Counted from the first letter of the stretch, positions 1-9,183 are shown. The stretch: 64,000 bases of DNA from Zavarzinella sp. (GCA_041399155.1 JAWKTI010000004.1:62001-126000), one strand, 5' to 3'. Translations and numbers: made by a program. Notes: generated by a model not told the origin, from the letters alone.

Positions 1-1760
1 AGTTTCTGGCGAGGGTCCTGACCCGATTGTAGCACAACCGGCTCACCATCCAGCGGTTTGATCTCTGCTGGCTTGTTGGTGCGTTTGTTAGTCACACTTC
101 CATTAGAGCGGGTGAAAATTACTTCGGTATTCACATTCTGTGGGGCACCTGGCAGGCGAATATTCTTCTTACCAATGCGTCCAAAGAATGCTGCCAGTCC
201 CCAGTAGTCGTCCTGGCTCCACTTTTCGTATGGGTGGTGGTGGCAGTTGGCACAGGCAATCCGCAGACCCAGGAACACCTGAGCGGTATCATCAACGAAT
301 TGTTCGGGATTATTCAGGTCTTTGTACCACACGGTGGGTGGTGCTTTGGTTTCATCACCGGTTGCACCGAGAATATCCCGCACGAACTCATCGTATGGTT
401 TATCTTTGGCAATCGCATCGCGAATCCAGCCGTGGAAGGCAAAAGTGCCTTGAGCCCGCTGAGCAGCGTTCTGGCCACCCCGTTTCACGCGGAGGATATC
501 GGCCCACTTGTTGGCGAAGTAGTAAGAATATTCTTCGCTGTCCACCAGTTGATCAACCAGTGCACTGCGTTTGTTGGGGTCTTTGTTTTCCACATAAGCA
601 GTCACTTGTGCGGGTGTGGGCAGCGTACCACAGATATCCAGATAAGCCCGACGCACAAATTCGGTGTCCGTGGCCAGATCAGAAGGCACCAGGCCCAGGT
701 CTCGCCACTTTTTGGTGGTGTGCTCATCAACAACCGTTTGCACAGGGAAAGTCCATTCTGGAGTTTTCACATCAAGCGGCACGGTGGCACGGAAAACAGC
801 CACTTGCCCCTGATAGCGGGCCATGATTGCTGCTTCGCCACTGAGACCCAGGGTGCGTACCACTGCGGTTTCATCCACGGTGGCAATTTCCTGATCGTTA
901 CTTTCGTATTGAGCACGGCGGGTAATATCTTCTGTAGAACCATCTGAGTAGTGGGCATAAACGGAAAACTGCTGACGGTTATTTCGCGAAAGAATGCGGT
1001 GCGGTGGGTAGACGGAGATTTTCGTCACCGTGGGATCGGTTTCTGCACCGTATGGCATACCAGAAGCAATCCAGCGACGCACCAGTTTGTACTCGTCGGA
1101 ATCTTTTTCCATCTTCTTACCCCCACCGTGGGGAACCAAACCGGTTCCTTTGGTCAGGAATAAGCTGGCATCGGGAGAGGTGGGCATCAAGCGACGACCA
1201 CGGGTCTCTTTCACCAGTGATTCAAAATCGGTATCCGGTTCGAAACCCAAGAGCGACAATTTGAAGCCGTTTTGGCCACTTGCTTTGCCGTGGCAGCCAC
1301 CGGAGTTGCAACCCAGTTTGGTGAAGATCGGCACGATCTGGTTGGGGAAGTTAATCGGCAGATCCACATCCGTATCGGTAACGGTTACCTGTACCTTGGC
1401 CGATTGATTGCCATAGGTGGCAGTAATTTCTGTGGCACCATTGCCAACGGGCAGCACCCGTCCACTTGGCAGCACGCGGGCTGCTTTCGGGTTGGAACTG
1501 CTGTACTGGACATCACCTGACAGATCCTGCAGGCGGCTGTTTTTCAAGGTAGCTGTCACAATCAACTGGGCCGCATCGTCCATGCCCTTGATGTGCACTT
1601 TTTCAGGATAGCCAGCAATGGAGGCAACTTCTTCCGGTTTTGGAAGCGTAATGCCATCGTTCGATTGTGGCTTGTTGTTGTACAAGTCTGCGAATGCTGT
1701 CGTTGTAGTACAGGCCACAACAGACAGGAGGAAAAGCCAACGGATTGAACAGGTTGGCAT
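1..1760 (-). CDS. DUF1549-type Planctomycete cytochrome-like secreted protein (3' end beyond window)
   Basis: Reading leftward from ATG at 1760, about 586 codons are visible and the C-terminus runs off the window. A GGAGG lies about 8 bases before the ATG. A hydrophobic signal peptide (about residues 8-24) ends near AFA. Next comes a BIG2-like beta domain (about 45-130), then a planctomycete-type C-x4-C-H motif (GCNSGGCHG, about residue 150). A second BIG2-like stretch leads into a DUF1549 domain with a true CxxCH motif (CANCHHHPYEKW, about residue 503). DUF1553 would be expected in the missing part. The family is abundant in planctomycetes; a role as an envelope haem protein linked to polymer breakdown is usually inferred, not proven. 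No partner gene is visible in the window. Confidence 0.9.
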   Translation of the reverse strand, partial: MPTCSIRWLFLLSVVACTTTTAFADLYNNKPQSNDGITLPKPEEVASIAGYPEKVHIKGMDDAAQLIVTATLKNSRLQDLSGDVQYSSSNPKAARVLPSGRVLPVGNGATEITATYGNQSAKVQVTVTDTDVDLPINFPNQIVPIFTKLGCNSGGCHGKASGQNGFKLSLLGFEPDTDFESLVKETRGRRLMPTSPDASLFLTKGTGLVPHGGGKKMEKDSDEYKLVRRWIASGMPYGAETDPTVTKISVYPPHRILSRNNRQQFSVYAHYSDGSTEDITRRAQYESNDQEIATVDETAVVRTLGLSGEAAIMARYQGQVAVFRATVPLDVKTPEWTFPVQTVVDEHTTKKWRDLGLVPSDLATDTEFVRRAYLDICGTLPTPAQVTAYVENKDPNKRSALVDQLVDSEEYSYYFANKWADILRVKRGGQNAAQRAQGTFAFHGWIRDAIAKDKPYDEFVRDILGATGDETKAPPTVWYKDLNNPEQFVDDTAQVFLGLRIACANCHHHPYEKWSQDDYWGLAAFFGRIGKKNIRLPGAPQNVNTEVIFTRSNGSVTNKRTNKPAEIKPLDGEPVVLQSGQDPRQK

Positions 1761-2049
1761 GGGTAGGACCTCCACGAATAAAGTAAACAGCGACCATTTC
1801 TAGTCGTTTCTAACGGCGTGACACTCCATTCTGATCTAATCGCCAGAGAATAGCAAGAGATAAATGGTGAGAATTTTCTCTTTTCTGAGAAAAATGAGAT
1901 CATTCCCGCGAATCGGTGGGACAAACTGGTGGAAAAATGAACCACCAACGTGCAGAAAAGGACTAATTTTACCTACAAAGATGAAGGATTTCTCATGAAA
2001 TAATCTCTATTCTGTTCTCCATCACAACTTTCCTTAGCGAGAAATTAAG

Positions 2050-2577
2050 TTGAGAAAGTGTCTGTTATGTGAAGCACAGGACGATTCCGTGAAAACCATG
2101 TTTCTGCGGGTGGATGGCGTTGGAGTTTATACTGGCCAAGCTGAGAAAGACTGGCTGTACTTTCGCCTGCAATGCTGTGCTCTCTGCTTCGAAAAATGGC
2201 AAAGGATCGATCGCTGGCGGACGCGAGTGACCTTGGGTTGCGTTTTTTCGCCGATCCTGATCGTGTTGGCAGGTGCAATCACCTATGCCATTACCGACAA
2301 CGAAGTCTACTTTTATGTCTCCCTGGGAGCACTCAGTTTTTTTAGTCTAATCGGAATCGGCGTGGGGATGAAGGTGTATTTCGATGCGATGGAACCCAAA
2401 AAAACAAAGGAACTGCTTGGTTCAAAACTATCGACCTATCTGAAAAAAACCTGCGAGATTCAGAATTGGAGCAATGCCTGTTTTGTAAAAATGAAAGCGA
2501 CGCTGAGTGAACATGCCAGAAAGCAGGCACTTGATTTACCTGGTTATCAGGAAGATGAAGACGATTATTACCGTTAA
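2050..2577 (+). CDS. small membrane protein with zinc-ribbon-like cysteine pairs
   Basis: 175 aa from a TTG start; an in-frame ATG at codon 17 is an alternative, but would drop the first cysteine pair. The N-terminal 50 residues carry CLLC and, about 40 residues later, CCALC, the spacing of a treble-clef or zinc-ribbon site. Two hydrophobic segments follow (about residues 62-80 and 88-110). The C-terminal 65 residues are soluble and charged and end in an acidic tail. It stands alone between two genes on the opposite strand. I do not recognise a named family; zinc binding and membrane location are inferences from the pattern. Confidence 0.7.
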   Translation: MRKCLLCEAQDDSVKTMFLRVDGVGVYTGQAEKDWLYFRLQCCALCFEKWQRIDRWRTRVTLGCVFSPILIVLAGAITYAITDNEVYFYVSLGALSFFSLIGIGVGMKVYFDAMEPKKTKELLGSKLSTYLKKTCEIQNWSNACFVKMKATLSEHARKQALDLPGYQEDEDDYYR

Positions 2578-2621
2578 TGCCCGATCCCGTTCCTGAACAA
2601 TTATCTGATTTCAAAATGCTG

Positions 2622-3251
2622 TCACGGTTCCAGACGAAGCCGATTGCGACCATCCGAAAGTAATTCCCAGTCGCCTTTCTGGTTCTGCTGCAGGTTTTCC
2701 TTTCCGTTGATGGTAAAGAATGCTCGCAATACATCCTGCTGAATCGTGGGACGAAGTGAAAACACCTGGCCATTAACCGTCACAACTCCAGGATTCAGGT
2801 ATGGGCTGCTTACCCCTGCGGGGCTGTTTACTTTCAAATCAATATCGGCCAGATTCAGATCCCGTGGCTCCATCCAGTGAATTTTTGCCCCATTGTTTTC
2901 TACCAGCAGAATTGTCTGGTCAAGCCCATCCTGGATATCTTCTGCAGTAATGTGTCTCTCAGTTTGCCATACCGTTTCTTGCCCCACGACAGCCAGATAG
3001 TTTGTCGTGGTATTCCCAGCAGGTTCGGAACCATGGAATCTGAAAATTCTCGGCATCTGATCAGCAAGTTTCCGGTTGTTCGGTCCATTCCATGGTTCAT
3101 CGAAGCGGTATTCTTCGTACACATTCGATTGCTCGATATACGGTAACAGCAACACCCGCCAACTGTGCCATGGCTTGCCGTCTGGCCCCAGCACGTACGG
3201 TGGTGGGTATCTCCCCTCATTGGCGTAATAGGTGGCGACCGCCACCGACAA
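2622..3251 (-). CDS. DUF1559-like protein, main body (front end cut off by a stop codon)
   Basis: 209 aa if read from a TTG at 3251. The sequence carries the layout of DUF1559 proteins: NLKQL just before the apparent start, then YYANEGRYPP and a WRVLLLPYIEQ motif, and a Gly/Asn-rich beta C-terminal half. Proteins of this family normally start with a membrane helix. Here the matching helix is encoded directly upstream in the same frame but is separated by a TGA at 3264-3266, so this piece is probably the larger part of a broken gene rather than a complete one. If translated alone it would have no export signal. Function is unknown; DUF1559 proteins are secreted or surface-attached and very numerous in planctomycetes. 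Confidence 0.6.
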   Translation of the reverse strand: MSVAVATYYANEGRYPPPYVLGPDGKPWHSWRVLLLPYIEQSNVYEEYRFDEPWNGPNNRKLADQMPRIFRFHGSEPAGNTTTNYLAVVGQETVWQTERHITAEDIQDGLDQTILLVENNGAKIHWMEPRDLNLADIDLKVNSPAGVSSPYLNPGVVTVNGQVFSLRPTIQQDVLRAFFTINGKENLQQNQKGDWELLSDGRNRLRLEP

Positions 3252-3410
3252 TTGTTTCAGGTTTCAGTTATCTGCCGATTTGTGGGCTCTATTGCGGACA
3301 ATCTCTACAGCGACCATCAATCCATAACCGCTGGCAAGCACGCACAGAAGAAATGCAATCATAAGTCTGCGTCGATGACGACGGACCCAGTTTGGCTTTT
3401 TAGCAGTCAT
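3252..3410 (-). pseudogene. 5' part of the DUF1559-like gene, ended by in-frame TGA
   Basis: From ATG at 3410, 48 codons run in the same frame as the downstream body: a basic N-terminus (PNWVRRHRRRL), a transmembrane helix (about residues 17-38), and a linker ending ADN. A TGA (3264-3266) follows, and the next codons give NLKQL, the usual DUF1559 continuation. Removing that one stop restores a 262-residue protein of normal layout. A one-base change from a sense codon such as CGA or TGG would suffice, so I read this as a nonsense mutation or sequence error. Confidence 0.65.
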
Positions 3411-3781
3411 TGTCTGTTTCCAATGGGAGGGGACTATTTACCCAAGAAAGGGCGTTTGCAAACCGATTTCGCACAGCTTAACACGATCTCATCGCCCTGC
3501 GGCAATAGTTTCTGTAATTGACCAGAAATTTTCGATGAAATCGGATTTCGTTCTAAACGTGTATCTTCGACAAATCCCGGAACTGCGTTATTCATCGGAC
3601 TGAATGTTATTCAAAGAATCATTTCAATTGGTTCACAAAATCGAGTTTGAAAAACGATTTTGGCTGTGGTAATCTACTTCAAGGATCATGAAAAAAGTGC
3701 ACTTTTGATCAACCGGGTTCTATTCAAATTGAATCGACAGCAACCGCCTGAGACGAGTACTGCTTAAGCACTGGAGTTCCG
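3411..3781. other. intergenic region between divergent genes
   Basis: This stretch of 371 bases separates the broken DUF1559-like gene (leftward) from the WD40 gene (rightward). No supported ORF or RNA gene is visible. Its right half is AT-rich and contains one long palindrome (3693-3706), listed separately. Confidence 0.6.
3693..3706. promoter_or_regulatory. 14-bp perfect palindrome upstream of WD40 gene
   Basis: AAAAGTGCACTTTT is a perfect 14-base palindrome about 75 bases before the WD40 start codon. GATC also occurs just outside both arms, though at unequal distances. A dimeric repressor site is possible; no regulator gene lies beside it. Confidence 0.35.
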
Positions 3782-4852
3782 ATGCAAACCAAGAAACCCG
3801 CACCAAAACCGAAGCCCAAAGCTCCTCTGGCTGTAGTGCATTCGGTGCCAGCGAACCAACAAGTCACCCGCGTGCGTGCGTTCTGTGGGGGAAAAACGAT
3901 TCTGGCTGCGGGCTTTCATGGCGAGGTCTTACGGTGGGATATCCACGATTCACAATTGCATCCCAAACCGGCGACACCTGGACATCAGGGGTGGTGCACC
4001 GCCATTGAAGCAGTTTCTGACGCAAGTGCCGTTTCTGTAGACAGTTGGGGCAATGCCATCCTTTGGAACGTGGCTGCGGACCAGACAACAAAAGCAAAGG
4101 AATTCAAACAATTACACAATGGTTGGGTTGTTGCAGTGGCAGCCCACCCGAATGGCAAAATGCTGGCAACGGCGGCCCGCACGCGGGAAGTGACGGTGCG
4201 GACACTGACAGACGATAAACCGTTGCAGCAATGGAAGTTAGAGCACATTCCGATGAGTGTGCAATTTTCTCCCACCGAGCAGACTTTGTGGGTGGGGGAT
4301 GATTTCGGCAAACTTCATGAATATTCTCTCATTAATGGCAAGCTCCTTCGCACACTGGATGCAAGCGTGCTCTATTTGAAGCACCGCCTGCAGGACGTTG
4401 GTGGGGTAAGAACGATTGTGTTCTCCCACGATCAGAAATCGGTGCTGGTTTCTGGCACGCAGCCGAAAACAGGCGGGTTTGTGCAGGGAATGCCCACGTT
4501 GGTGCAGTTTGACCTGTCGACCGGTAAGGAAATCTGGCAATTTCAGCTTCCCAAAGACAGTCTGGGCTATTTTCACGACCTGTTTGTGGTGCGTGATACC
4601 ATTTTTCTGGCCTACAGTGGCCAACCAGGGAACGGTGGCGTGTGCATTGTCAAATCGGGCCAGAAAGACCCACTATTTGATTTTCGGTTGCCCAATTGTC
4701 ACAGTATTTGTCGAATTGAAAATGAAAATCGCCTGGTAGCCGCTTCCACCAACGCCAACAGTTCTGGAAATGGTCGGCCAAAAGGCGACGAATATCCTGA
4801 AAACCACTCCCCCATCAGTCTGTTGGAGTGGATGATACCTGAAGTGGGTTAA
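3782..4852 (+). CDS. cytoplasmic WD40-repeat protein
   Basis: 356 aa from ATG. A short Lys/Pro-rich N-terminus without a signal peptide is followed by repeated WD40-type blades: GEVLRWDI, GNAILWNVA, HPNGKMLATAARTREVTVRTL and FSPTEQTLWVGDDFGKLHEY. The blade spacing fits a single propeller of six or seven blades. No enzymatic domain is fused. WD40 proteins act as binding platforms; the partner cannot be read from the context. Its TAA overlaps the stop codon of the convergent rsfS gene by three bases, so the two transcripts must overlap at their 3' ends. Confidence 0.8.
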   Translation: MQTKKPAPKPKPKAPLAVVHSVPANQQVTRVRAFCGGKTILAAGFHGEVLRWDIHDSQLHPKPATPGHQGWCTAIEAVSDASAVSVDSWGNAILWNVAADQTTKAKEFKQLHNGWVVAVAAHPNGKMLATAARTREVTVRTLTDDKPLQQWKLEHIPMSVQFSPTEQTLWVGDDFGKLHEYSLINGKLLRTLDASVLYLKHRLQDVGGVRTIVFSHDQKSVLVSGTQPKTGGFVQGMPTLVQFDLSTGKEIWQFQLPKDSLGYFHDLFVVRDTIFLAYSGQPGNGGVCIVKSGQKDPLFDFRLPNCHSICRIENENRLVAASTNANSSGNGRPKGDEYPENHSPISLLEWMIPEVG

Positions 4853-5247
4853 TCGACAGGGTCTTCTTCCTGATTTTCCCAATCGATTCGGGGTGCATCT
4901 GCCCACAATTCTTCGAGAGCATAATATTCCCGTGTGGCTGGGTCGAATACATGCACCAGTAAATCGGTGTAGTCCTGCACAATCCACTTGCTTGATTGAT
5001 AACCTTCGATGCCAATTCGCTGGTCGCCCACCGCCTGTAATCGAGAGTCGATCTCTTCTGCAAGGTTGTGCAACTGCCGCCGACTGCTACCAGTGGCAAG
5101 GATGAAGAAATCGTACAAGGGGTGCAAACCCTTCATATCCAGTACAAGTATATTTTTCCCTTTCTGGTCGCGTGCGGTGCGTGCTGCCAGGCAGGCACGT
5201 TGCAATGGACTTGGAAGAGTCGTTTTGGTGATTGTCGCGTTGCTCAA
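4849..5247 (-). CDS. rsfS: ribosomal silencing factor RsfS (Iojap family)
   Basis: RsfS binds ribosomal protein L14 on the large subunit and blocks subunit joining when nutrients run low. The core motifs are visible: ILVLDMKGLHPLYDFFILATGSS, then a basic helix, and SSKWIVQDYTDLLVHVFDPATREYYALEELW. I place the start at TTG 5247 (132 aa) because AGGAG sits just before it and because this gives the usual family length. The frame is open upstream to 5418, but the additional 57 residues do not resemble the family. An acidic C-terminal tail (NQEEDPVD) follows the domain. Confidence 0.92.
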   Translation of the reverse strand: MSNATITKTTLPSPLQRACLAARTARDQKGKNILVLDMKGLHPLYDFFILATGSSRRQLHNLAEEIDSRLQAVGDQRIGIEGYQSSKWIVQDYTDLLVHVFDPATREYYALEELWADAPRIDWENQEEDPVD

Positions 5248-5624
5248 TGGTTCTCCTTTCTGTTCTTCAGCATCGGCTTGCGTCCCACTTAACAGGACAC
5301 GAATCCCACTGCCGATTGCTGCCGTTTGCAGCGACGATGCAAAAAAATCCCAACTAACGTATCTGCTATCATCGCCACTGGAGTGGGTCTCGTCAACAAA
5401 AACCGCAAGTTTCTGCAATTTTCTGACAAAACTTCATTTTTTCACCCGGCTGGGCCACCAGACTAGTCCATAAGACAAACCGCATGCCTTCTGGTTCACC
5501 TACTCATTTGTCGTGGGTGACGAACCTTAAACTTAGATCGCTGTACATTCGCTTTGATTCGAGAAAGGGATCAATTCGAAGTCGGCAAATAGAAATCGGT
5601 TACCTCACCCACCGATGGTGAAAA
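5248..5624. other. divergent intergenic region
   Basis: This stretch of about 377 bases lies between rsfS and the dehydrogenase gene, which are transcribed away from each other. It must hold both promoters. The rsfS frame stays open as far as 5418 but looks non-coding. I see no clear hairpin or conserved element. Confidence 0.5.
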
Positions 5625-6605
5625 ATGAAAAAAGTATTAATTGCACCTGCCCACCTGGGGCAGCGATCGGGCCCGTATTACGATGTCTTATCGAAGGCGG
5701 GCTTTGAAATGCACTACCACGATAAGCCACGTCAACTGACTTCGGAAGAACTGCTCGCACGTGCGGGTGGTTTTCCGTATATTCTGGCAGGTTCCGAAGG
5801 TTACCCCCGCCGAATCCTGGAACAATTGCCCGATTTGAAAATGATTGCCCGTGCAGGTGTGGGCTACGATGGCGTGGATATTGCCGCAGCCACCGAATTG
5901 GGAATTGTGGTCACCAACACCCCTGGTGCCAACCATGAAGCGGTGGCAGAACACTGCTTTGGCATGATGCTTTATCTGCTGAAAAATCTGGCAGACCAGG
6001 ATCGTCGCCTGCGTGCGGGTGAATGGCCACGTTACCCTACAAAACCCCTGCGGGGCAAAACGCTAGGCATCGTGGGGCTGGGCCGGATTGGCAAAGCAAT
6101 GGCCTTGCGAGCGCAAGTCTTTGGCCTGAAGGTACTTGCGGTAGAACCTTTCCCCGATATCGCATTTGTGAAACAGCACGCCATTCCGCTGGTTACGATG
6201 GATGAAATGCTGCCCACTGCTGATATTGTGACGCTGCACGTGCCGCTGACGGAAACCACACGTAACTTCTTTTCCAGTAAGCAGTTAGAGCAGATGAAGC
6301 CCGGTGCCATTCTGCTGAACAGTGCCCGGGGAGAGGTGCTCGATTCCTTTGCACTGGCGAAAGCAATGGAAGCTGGGAAATTGTCCGGTGCTGGCATCGA
6401 TGTGCATTACCAGGAGCCCCTCCCACCTGATTACCCACTGATGGGTTTTCAGAATGTGCTGTTAACTGCCCACACTGCGGGGGTCGATCTGCAATCCCGC
6501 GACGATATGGGCCGCATTGCAGCGGAAGCGATTGCGGAAGTCGCCAGTGGTGGCTGGCCCACAGACAAAGTGGTCAATCCGGACGTTTTGTCCCACAGGC
6601 GGTAG
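5625..6605 (+). CDS. D-isomer-specific 2-hydroxyacid dehydrogenase (phosphoglycerate dehydrogenase-like)
   Basis: 326 aa NAD-dependent oxidoreductase. A substrate-binding N-terminal region leads to the Rossmann domain with GIVGLGRIGKAMA (about residue 150), and the three catalytic residues appear in their usual motifs: Arg in NSARGE (about 235), Glu in YQEP (about 264) and His in TAHTAG (about 283). ARAGVGYDGVDI and NTPGANHEAVAEH are typical of the 3-phosphoglycerate or related dehydrogenase group. It lacks the C-terminal ACT domain of full-length SerA, so it could act on 3-phosphoglycerate or on another 2-hydroxyacid. It is monocistronic by context. Confidence 0.9.
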   Translation: MKKVLIAPAHLGQRSGPYYDVLSKAGFEMHYHDKPRQLTSEELLARAGGFPYILAGSEGYPRRILEQLPDLKMIARAGVGYDGVDIAAATELGIVVTNTPGANHEAVAEHCFGMMLYLLKNLADQDRRLRAGEWPRYPTKPLRGKTLGIVGLGRIGKAMALRAQVFGLKVLAVEPFPDIAFVKQHAIPLVTMDEMLPTADIVTLHVPLTETTRNFFSSKQLEQMKPGAILLNSARGEVLDSFALAKAMEAGKLSGAGIDVHYQEPLPPDYPLMGFQNVLLTAHTAGVDLQSRDDMGRIAAEAIAEVASGGWPTDKVVNPDVLSHRR

Positions 6606-6660
6606 AGGGTATTTTTGTTCTGGAAGCTGATTTACAAAGTGTGAGGCAGTTCTCTGCAGA

Positions 6661-6948
6661 TTAATCCACAATTGCCAGAATATCGTCTTCCGTCATGATG
6701 AGGTATTCTTTGCCATCCACGGTGATTTCAGAGCCAGCATACGAGGTGAACAGCACCTTGTCGCCTTTTTTCACTTGAAATGAAGATCGTTTGCCGGAAT
6801 CGAGAGCTTTGCCTTCACCCAGTTCCAGAATGACGCCTTGCTTGGGTTTTTCGCGGGCGTTATCGGGCAGCAAAATACCCCCAGCGGTCTTTTGTTCTGC
6901 TTCAACGCGTTCTACCAGAATCTTGTCGTTCAGCGGTGCGACTTTCAT
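6661..6948 (-). CDS. groES: co-chaperonin GroES
   Basis: 95 aa, the normal length. It forms the heptameric lid of the GroEL folding chamber. The N-terminal strand VAPLNDKILVERVE, the mobile loop region (about residues 17-35, with TAGGILLPD) and the C-terminal YLIMTEDDILAIVD are all present. No groEL follows; the next gene on this strand lies upstream and is a response regulator whose TGA overlaps this ATG (ATGA). Translational coupling to a signalling protein, instead of to groEL, is unusual for groES. Planctomycetes often carry several groEL/groES copies, so this may be an additional or unlinked copy. Confidence 0.95.
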   Translation of the reverse strand: MKVAPLNDKILVERVEAEQKTAGGILLPDNAREKPKQGVILELGEGKALDSGKRSSFQVKKGDKVLFTSYAGSEITVDGKEYLIMTEDDILAIVD

Positions 6949-7397
6949 TCTTTTTCCTCTGTCTTGTTGTTAGTGTTACTATCGTGTTCTTCCGGCTGAC
7001 CGTAAACTTTGGCCAACGCCCGAAAGACGGTGGATTTAATTATCGTGGGCTCGAATGGTTTCGGCACCACGCTGTAAACCTGGGCTTCAAAGGCTTTCCG
7101 CAACAGCTCCATGTTGGCATCTGCAGTAATCAGGATGGCAGGAAGCAAGGCATGGATTTGCCGCACAATCTGCAGCAGTTCCAGGCCTGTCATCCGGGGC
7201 ATGTTCATGTCCAGCAATGCCAAATGGATTGGTTCGTGCTGCACAATATCTATTGCCTGCTCACCATGCTCGGCCAGGATCGGGCGGAATCCCTGACTTT
7301 CGCATATTTCAGCCAGTGCTTCGCGGATGCCTGTATCGTCATCCGTGATCAGAATCGAATATCGTACTGATTCGACCATCGTCACTTCTCTACCCAT
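6945..7397 (-). CDS. single-domain response regulator (CheY-like)
   Basis: 150 aa receiver domain with no output domain. The acidic pair is D19/D20, the phospho-acceptor is D63 in LALLDMNMP, the switch Thr is T91 and the conserved Lys is K113 in VPKPF. The C-terminal 25 residues are charged and probably disordered (EEHDSNTNNKTEEKE). Two start codons are possible (codon 1 or 7). No histidine kinase gene is adjacent. The coding end overlaps groES by four bases, suggesting the two are made from one transcript. A role in stress signalling is an inference from that pairing only. Confidence 0.88.
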   Translation of the reverse strand: MGREVTMVESVRYSILITDDDTGIREALAEICESQGFRPILAEHGEQAIDIVQHEPIHLALLDMNMPRMTGLELLQIVRQIHALLPAILITADANMELLRKAFEAQVYSVVPKPFEPTIIKSTVFRALAKVYGQPEEHDSNTNNKTEEKE

Positions 7398-7639
7398 CGA
7401 GCGTTACTATTGAAGAGGCAGCGTACCGGTTTTTGGCACGGTGCATCACCGAATCGATGATAGCCTAACAAACTACTAGCAAATTGTATACCCAAACTGG
7501 GATTTCGAAAAAATTATTTGCAAGTCATTGTGGAATAAGCGGTTGCGATGATATTTTTGTTAGAGATTTCCAGCCACTGATGCCGAATTTGGCAGGAAAC
7601 CTGACAAGATGGCAGGATGGGTTGACCCACTGCTGAAAC

Positions 7640-9088
7640 TCAGGCGGATTGTTCCTGGGCGGACCATTCATCCAGCAGTTTACTGATGCCACGGTAGTTG
7701 AAGTCCAGATTCGCCAGGTCGGAAGCAAATTCGATTGCTTTGGGCAGGTCTTTCGATTGTGCGTAGCCGTTGGCCAGTTCAAACAGCACTGCTTTTCGCT
7801 CTTCATCCATTTCACTGGGCATCTGGTCGAGGGCTTCTTCCAGATTTCGTAATGCCAACCGCCAATTGTTGCGGCGGGCAAAAGCAATCCCCAGGTGCAT
7901 GTTCGCCTGCCACTGGACTCGCACATCTTTGCGGGCAACCTGCAGTTCTGTAATCGCCTCATCCAGCTTTCCGGCAGCAATCAGGCTTTCAGCCAAACGG
8001 ATCCGATGAATTGTTTCCTGTGGGAAACGATCTGCCTTCAGGCGGTACAGTTCAATTTCCCGATCCCGCAGTTCTTTCGCGTGCCGGTTGCGGGCGTTTT
8101 CCAATTGTTCTGCAGTGTATTTCGATTCCTCAGGTGCGGCACGCTGCTGCACCATTTTGCTTTCAATCAACTCAATATTTTTTCGCAGCGGCACCAGATC
8201 CATTTCCAGCAGTTCAATCTGGATCAAAAAATCATTCCCGGTGGGTGCCAGGCCCTGCTGCAGAATCTCGCGGGCCTTTTCCGTTTCGTTGCTGCGTTGG
8301 TAGATACTGGCTAATTGCAGATACAGGCGGGCATTTGTCGGATTCTCATGAATTTTTTCTAATAAAGGTGCCACTTCCCGTTCCAGACGGGAGGGAGATG
8401 GATTAGCCACTGCGGTATCCGCAAGTGCAGCTTGGTTTGCGGTGCCCACATCCAGTTGAGAATCGGACAGCACGCCTTCATAATTGCCTTTGGCAATCGT
8501 CTCGCGGGCGGCCAGGTCTTTGGCTTTGGTTCCTGCTTCTTTATCCTGGGGCAGCTTTTCCAGCACCATTTGCCATAACTTCATTGCCTGGAGGAAGTTA
8601 CCACGTTTTTCCAGAAGTCTGGCTAACGCACGGTTCACGTTTACATCGTGGGGATCTTTTTCTCTTGCCTGATCCATAATGTAAATTGCCAGATCAACCT
8701 GTTCCAGCCCCTCGAAAGCCCACGCCATATCCAGTTGCACGCCCGAATCCCACGGATTGTGGGTCAGAATTTCTTCTGCCAGCTCCAGCACCATCAGGTA
8801 ATCATTGGCATTTTTTGCCGATTTCAGCTTGGATCGCGTGCGAAGGGTGCTCATCGTGGCCAGTCGACTGCCACGCATGTTGTTATTGTGTTTTAACTTT
8901 TGAGTTTTACGCAATTTTTTGCGAAAGGTTAAGTTCGTCGGGTCCAGTTTGCAGCACGTCAGCAGCAGGCGAATGCCATAATCATAATCGTTGTTGGCAA
9001 TCACCTGATTGGCGCGTTCGTAGCTTTCGACAGCAACTCGCCGGTTATCCGGTGTCAGGGTGGGTATCGTTTGGGAAGAGGTAGCCAT
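7640..9088 (-). CDS. TPR-repeat protein
   Basis: 482 aa from ATG 9088 (a TTG four codons upstream is possible). Tetratricopeptide-like helix pairs occur through the whole length: residues about 20-65, 95-175 (LELAEEILTHNPWDSG, AIYIMDQAREKDPHDVNVN), 235-290 (ARLYLQLASIYQRSNETEKA) and 360-460. A basic segment (KLRKTQKLKHNNNMRGSRL) separates the first repeats. There is no signal peptide or membrane helix, so it is likely a cytoplasmic scaffold. A helical stretch of about 50 residues around 310-345 with many charged residues may be a coiled coil. No enzyme domain is visible. Confidence 0.82.
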   Translation of the reverse strand: MATSSQTIPTLTPDNRRVAVESYERANQVIANNDYDYGIRLLLTCCKLDPTNLTFRKKLRKTQKLKHNNNMRGSRLATMSTLRTRSKLKSAKNANDYLMVLELAEEILTHNPWDSGVQLDMAWAFEGLEQVDLAIYIMDQAREKDPHDVNVNRALARLLEKRGNFLQAMKLWQMVLEKLPQDKEAGTKAKDLAARETIAKGNYEGVLSDSQLDVGTANQAALADTAVANPSPSRLEREVAPLLEKIHENPTNARLYLQLASIYQRSNETEKAREILQQGLAPTGNDFLIQIELLEMDLVPLRKNIELIESKMVQQRAAPEESKYTAEQLENARNRHAKELRDREIELYRLKADRFPQETIHRIRLAESLIAAGKLDEAITELQVARKDVRVQWQANMHLGIAFARRNNWRLALRNLEEALDQMPSEMDEERKAVLFELANGYAQSKDLPKAIEFASDLANLDFNYRGISKLLDEWSAQEQSA

Positions 9089-9177
9089 CAGTACGCCCAA
9101 GTCATGCTGTTAATCAGGTTGCACATGTCGTGGGCTGTTTTCGATCAGAAAGGATAGTGAAAACACCGACGACATTT

Positions 9178-9183
9178 ATTATA
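9178..9183 (-). promoter_or_regulatory. possible -10 element of the TPR gene
   Basis: Read leftward, the sequence is a perfect TATAAT about 90 bases before the TPR start codon. No good -35 hexamer is found at 16-18 bases, so the call is tentative. Confidence 0.3.

Noticed and set aside
234..947. 237-codon plus-strand frame
   Set aside because: It is antisense to the DUF1549 gene, whose CxxCH and HPYEKW motifs prove the minus frame.
3264..3266. TGA read as selenocysteine
   Set aside because: The position is not a catalytic Cys in the family, and I see no typical hairpin directly after the TGA. A nonsense change is simpler.
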